DNA from: Hevea brasiliensis
Taxonomy: Eukaryota > Streptophyta > Magnoliopsida > Malpighiales > Euphorbiaceae
NCBI RefSeq assembly: GCF_030052815.1
Contig: NC_079500.1
Span: 1,922,001-1,986,000, forward strand
Direction of reading: 5' to 3'
Length of the DNA stretch: 64,000 bases
Part shown: piece after piece, positions 59,018 to 64,000 of the stretch
Numbering within the stretch: position 1 is the stretch's first letter
Layout: each line of letters starts with the position of its first letter
Notes under the pieces: model-generated
Databases searched by the model: none
What the model was told of the DNA's origin: nothing
The model's input: the letters and a program-made list of their open reading frames with translations, nothing else
Program-made: the position numbers and the translations under genes

Positions 59018-59557
59018 GGGTTAATTGTACCAATCGTCCTTGAACTTAGAAACCTTTTCATTTTCGTCTCTAAACTTCAATTTCTTAAAATAAAATCACT
59101 CAACTTAAGTTTCATTTTAAGAAAAATCACTCAACTTAAGTTTCATTTCAAGAAAAGTCACTCTTACCTGTTATCTCTTACCTGCAATAGCAAGTTTACC
59201 AATTCAAAAAAATAAAATTATTATTTTGTCAATCTTTGAAAAGAAGCAATCCCCTCATCGCGATAATCATCCTCCACAGTAGGCTCTGGCATAATTTACA
59301 GATCAGTCACAACTTCCCCAAGAGAAGCAGAGAAGAAATCTATGCCACTACAAAATCCCATTTCATCGTTGATTACAAAGTGGAGAAAGACTTTAAAGGG
59401 AAAGTTTCAATATTGAGTGGAAAACCTGTTATTACAGGTGAAATTGACTTTTTTTTAAATAAAATATAAGTTGAGTGATTTTATTTTAAGAAATTGAAGT
59501 TTAGGGACGAAAATACAAAAGCTCATAAATTCAAATACGATTGGTGCAATTAACCCT
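59018..59557. mobile_element. Mutator-like non-autonomous element (540 bp, 9-bp TSD)
   Basis: Inverted ends of about 95 bp (GGGTTAATTGTACCAATC at the left; GATTGGTGCAATTAACCC at the right) are flanked by the exact 9-bp duplication ATAAATATG (59009-59017 and 59558-59566). Long inverted repeats and a 9-bp TSD fit the Mutator superfamily. The interior (about 59225-59450) is less AT-rich and holds a 77-codon frame without known domain. Inside the left arm a 35-bp ATCACTCAACTTAAGTTTCA unit is duplicated. Confidence 0.85.
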
Positions 59558-59566
59558 ATAAATATG

Positions 59567-61343
59567 CATAGAAGTAGTGACTCTAATATTGAATAATATG
59601 ATATAGATATTAGAATTGGCCATGAGATTTTAGCCTAGTTTAAGATTGGTATCAAATTGGGGAGTCAATTTCTTACTATGTTTGTTCAATTATAATTTAA
59701 AATTGATTCTATTTTAATCATGATTTAATTTGGATCGAGACAATTTAACGACTGAAATAATTTTTTAAAATTTTCTAAGAATAAATTCAAGAATTGAATT
59801 GAATTAAATTGATGATTTCAGTCCTATCAAGCTAAATTATTATATATTTTTTAAAAAAAGAAAGAGAAAAAAGCATATGAACTCTCCACTCTTTGGAGGA
59901 TTGAATTGAATTATTGGTGTTAGGAAATTCTGTTGTTACTCTTGAAATGGCAAAAGGAGGCTGCCTTTATATAATTAACACTACATATGAAAATCCAAAT
60001 AACAATGAATTATTTGAAAGAGAAATATAACTACCATGTCTCAGCCATTATTAAAGGGACTGGTGTTGGTAAATACAAATAGGGAGGAAATTATATTAAG
60101 AATCTTCAATTTATAAAAATAAATAAATAAATAAATCAATATGTGCAAAAAGACAATATACTATAATAACCTAATTTCATAAAATTAATTTTATATAATT
60201 TTTAAATTATTACTATCCTATTTAGTAAATTTCAAAGTTTTATAATATTAGAATCGCCTATCAAACTATAAATTACAATATTCTATCTTTTGGGTAATCT
60301 TCATCCTTTTTTTAATTTTCATTGCAAGTGGCAAGCCTGCACATGATTTATTTATTTATTTTTTTAATTTTGTCATTTTCTTAACATAGAAAATGGGCTT
60401 TGGAGCATTATTATATAATAAATAACATAAGGAAGGATGCTATCCAATGGGTCACAAGATACTATATTAAATATTTGGAATTTTATAATAAATAAGATTG
60501 CAAACACTTGCTGTCTCAATAAGATTTATTTATTTATTTTTTTTAAATTATCCAAATTGGATTTAGTGGGTTTATTCAATGGATGGATTTGTTCTCTGCA
60601 AATAATTATGATTTTTAATTTCTCAATTTTGTGAAAAAAAAAAGAATCGGTCTAATTTTATTTTAAAAATTAGTTTAAAAAAAAGAAATTTGTCTAAATT
60701 TTATATATAATACAAACATCTTAACATATTCTTTTACGTCCATGCATAAATATTTAGAGCGTAAAATTTACAAGTAAACACATTTATAATGGCTCAACAT
60801 TGAAATGTGATAGACTCTGATATCATATAGAAAAAATAGACCGAATCTAACTCTACGTAACAACTAACACAAGATGCAATGCTGAACAACAAATTTCATG
60901 TTCAGCATGGTAAATAATAGCTGTGTTGCCACAATTTTAATGTAATTAAGTTGTATATATTTCTGTTGAAATTTTCTCCCATATTAGATGAATGTTCTCT
61001 CTGGAACAAAAATAATTTATTTGGTATTCACCCTTTTTTCTGATTTAAAATTAATTTTAAATTAATTAAAATTAAATCAAATTTTATCAATCTAATTTAA
61101 TTAAAATTAAAATTAAAATTAAAATTAAAATTAAAATTATTTTTTTTAATTCTTATTAAATTTAATAAAAATCAAATTTAAATTCAAAATTTGAAGGCTT
61201 TTAAATCTGATATCCATCTCTCTCACTCTAAAATTAAAAATTTATATTGAATTTCAATTGATCTTAAAATCAGACTGTGGCAATGTGAAAATGACTTGTG
61301 AAATAAAATTTTAAAAAGTATAAGTAATAATTTAAAAAGTAAA
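59567..61343. other. AT-rich intergenic region
   Basis: No gene recognised. Contains an AAAATT hexamer tandem array at about 61096-61139 and several A/T homopolymers. Confidence 0.5.
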
Positions 61344-61417
61344 TGGCCCATGCAGGTCTCGAACCTGCGACCTTCGCGTTATTAGCACGACGCTCTAACC
61401 AACTGAGCTAATAGGCC
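61344..61417 (-). tRNA. tRNA-Ile (anticodon AAT)
   Basis: 74-nt cytosolic isoleucine tRNA, no intron. The acceptor arm GGCCTAT pairs with ATGGGCC (one T-G wobble) with discriminator A. D-arm TAGCTCAGTTGGTTAGAGC (box A) and T-arm GCAGGTTCGAGACCTGC (box B) are intact. The anticodon loop is CTAATAA; A34 is normally modified to inosine. A T-run on the minus strand beyond 61344 serves as Pol III terminator. Confidence 0.96.
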
Positions 61418-63464
61418 ACTTGTTTTTAGTTGTCCTATTGACATACTATCACAGAGAATATGGAGCTAACAAAATTTTATGGACTTTTCTAATAATTTTT
61501 AGTTTTTCTGTTTATAAATTTAGTCCGTCAAATTAATACATGCTTTATTAGCCTTTATTTATAATTTCTCATGTTAAATCTAATTGAAATCAATTAATTA
61601 ATTAAAATTACAATTCAATCTTATAAAATAATTTTTTAAATATAACATTTTCTATTATATTTATCATATTTTTAAAAATTATATTTATTTGATAAAAATG
61701 ATAAACCAACTTTATAAAGTAAATCTATCATTAAAATGAAAAATTTAAGTTTATTAAAATAAATAATAAAAATAGGGAGGATTTACCATATATAACAATA
61801 ATCCCCAAATAAAAATATGGTTAAAACTATCATCATCTCTAAATTTATAACAACTATTATTATAATTTAGATGATAAGATTCTCTCATGTGTTATTATTA
61901 ACATAAGACATATTAAAATTATTTTCGAAATTATAAAATCTGAAATTTAAATTTCAATCAGAGCTATTTATGTTATAAAAAAAAATAATAATTATAAATT
62001 TCAGACCCTCATTTTGCAGAAAACACACCCTCTTCATAGCTTATTAGTTGGCTATGGCTTGTTATTGTGAAAACTCCATTTCAACTACCTTGGATAGAAG
62101 CCAACTTGATGGAGCAAACAAAAATCCATTACCCTTTGGTCCCATTTTGAAAAGCAATTCTAGTGTGCTAAAGCTCACATGGAATTGTGATTACTTTGAT
62201 CAATCAACCAATCAAAGAAAACAAGATTGCCATTTGCCACTTCTCATCATCTTCTTGCCCATGATAGTGACAATTTTTTTTTGGACTCTTCATTTAGCTC
62301 CCTCTAATGGGAGCGCCAAACCAATGTGGACCTAAATTCATTATCTTAACATAAATTTTCTTGTCCATTAGCCATGCAATTGCCAACCTAATGTTCCATG
62401 AATGTTTCAATAGTCTCCATTAGTTCCCATTTTGGGAACCAATCCCATGTGATCTATTTTATTTCATTCAATTAGTTTTATTAATATTTAAATTAGAAAT
62501 CAAAAGAGCCTATAGAGTCATAGAGAAGCTGAAACAAAGAACATTTGCTCTAAAATAAATTTAATAGCTATCCTTAGTTGATGATATAAAGTGCATATTT
62601 TGTGTTGAGATTGAAGTGCTCAAATTATTTTTTTTAAAAAAAATTATTCTAAAAAATAATTTTAAATATTTTTAAAATAATTTGAAAAAAAAATTATTTT
62701 ATTATTTTAATATTTTTAATTAGTATATTACACTTGGCATGTCTAGATTGGTTGTATAGTCACCGTAGGATATCAATTCCGGCATCAATTTTGAGCTAAA
62801 AGAAGAAGCGTCCCCCTTTCATTGAACAGCTTCTTAAGAGATAGATGAAATATCAACGGTCTGTATTAATTTGGCAGATGTGCTACAGAACTATCCCCCT
62901 TTAGAAAATGACATCTCATTAAGGTGAGGGGTCCCACATTATGGGATAACTTTCTAGTAGAAGGGTCCCACATTCTGGGATAATTGTGGATATCAATCTT
63001 ACCATATGGGATGACCTATACCGTTGACCTATGTGAAATTACTAACTTTTGAATCAATCTGTACTATTTTGGACAGATTAATGATTTTTGAAAATTATTT
63101 TTAAATTCACACATTTATTTTTTTTAATTTAAATATTTGAAAATTATTAAATAAATAAAAATACAATTAATTATAGCAATAGAATTCGATTTAATATATT
63201 TTTTTTTATTTTTTTAACTTACAATGATTAAATATTTAACTTTATTCAGAGATACAGGCTGTTTTACATTATAATAAATTAAATAATAATAATAATAAAT
63301 TATACATTCAACAGTGAAAAAGCAATCATTTTTTTATATTGTAAAAATAGATAATCTGAAATTATATAAATAAAAAAAGACTAAATTTAAAATTTTTTGT
63401 AAAAAATTTTAAAATTGTGGAAAATTGTCAGAAAGAAAATATCATAAATTCATGTGATATAAAT
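61418..63464. other. AT-rich intergenic region
   Basis: No gene supported. Holds a 34-bp tandem pair at 62931-62990 (GTCCCACATT...GGGATAA) and an A/T palindromic stretch at about 62620-62710. Confidence 0.5.
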
Positions 63465-63975
63465 TAAGAGTGACCATTCGGTTTAAATATTAAATTATAA
63501 AATTTAAATTTTAAATTTTAGAAATCGAAATGAATTGTAATATGTGAAAAATTAAATCGAATCGAATCATTTTATTTCTGTTTGGTTTAAACTAATTATT
63601 TTTTATTTTTGATTAATTTTTTAATTTAGACTTAATTTTCAAGTTATTTGATCTAATTTTGACTTTGATTTAAACTTAATAACCATTAATCAATAAAATT
63701 AAACAATTAATATATATAAAATTAAATATAATTCATAAATTTCACATAAAAATAAATTGATTCGGTTCGATTTAGTTCGATTTGAATATATAAATTACTA
63801 TTCGATTCTGTTTAACTGATTTTTTCTCTTTAAAACTGAATCGAACCAAAATAACTGAAATTTTTATAATATAAAACCGAACCGAACCGATTGAATTTTA
63901 AAATTGAACCGATTAAATTGAATTGACTCAATTCGATTCAATTTTTCGATTTGAACCAAATTTTGCTTAGTCCTA
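63465..63975. mobile_element. hAT-like MITE
   Basis: 511 bp with imperfect terminal repeats TAAGAGTGACCA and TGCTTAGTCCTA, close to the TAGGGGTGAGCA-type ends common in plant hAT MITEs. The interior has TTCGGTTCGATT and AAACCGAACCGAACCG tracts typical of that group. Flanking 8-mers ATATAAAT and ATGTAAAC match at 6 of 8, consistent with an aged 8-bp duplication. Confidence 0.65.
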
Positions 63976-64000
63976 ATGTAAACAGAATTGTGGAAAATTG

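Noticed and set aside
62054..62335. Frame of about 94 codons with one hydrophobic segment
   Set aside because: No homologue I recognise and no splice or codon evidence. Isolated in AT-rich DNA, so I do not call it a gene, although it is the longest frame of the right-hand spacer.

Overview
This is a window of plant nuclear DNA. It is AT-rich, has intron-split genes with GT..AG boundaries, plant-type LTR retrotransposons and eukaryotic tRNA genes without encoded CCA ends. The proteins are those of a dicot. A Malpighiales/Euphorbiaceae origin (Hevea, Manihot or Jatropha-like) is my guess from the look of the proteins and is not proven by the sequence.

Host genes, left to right: the last exon of an R2R3-MYB factor (501-1275, +, MYB46/MYB83-like; earlier exons lie left of the window); tRNA-Ser(GCT) (2835-2916, -); a three-exon membrane-anchored LEA_2/NHL-type protein (16434-18269, +); a 13-exon MATE transporter of the FRD3/DTX42-43 citrate-exporter type (46985-50307, +); an ankyrin plus tandem CCCH zinc-finger regulator of the OXS2/C3H30-C3H56 type (52366-54534, -), convergent with the MATE gene and with a 1.2-kb intron in its 5' leader; and tRNA-Ile(AAT) (61344-61417, -). 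I see no operon-like or shared-pathway arrangement; these are independent genes separated by repeats.

Transposable elements fill roughly half of the first 40 kb. An Athila-type Ty3/Gypsy element (4547-15652, +) has 1.6-kb LTRs, a tRNA-Asp-type primer site and target-site duplication ACTTT. Its gag-pol frame is broken by one stop codon plus small indels. A Ty1/Copia element (23135-38782, +, TSD CTTTT) is split by a second Athila copy in reverse orientation (27383-38466, -, TSD TTCAC). Both nested insertions can be read to the base. A 1.13-kb repeat with long inverted ends (38983-40113, TSD AGTTG) follows.

The right part holds a LINE relic (about 58690-58935), a 540-bp Mutator-like inverted-repeat element with a 9-bp TSD (59018-59557) and a 511-bp hAT-like MITE (63465-63975). 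Another hAT-like MITE candidate lies at 20075-20483. The rest is AT-rich intergenic DNA with microsatellites and short tandem duplications.

I found no CRISPR array, bacterial-type operon or clearly unprecedented coding system. The points most worth a second look are the nested insertion, the contrast between near-identical LTRs and a heavily broken pol in the second Athila copy, the clustered LTR divergence in the first copy, the GC-rich dyad-repeat block in the Athila LTRs, the frame conflict at the start of the CCCH gene, and the unclassified TG..CA inverted-repeat element.
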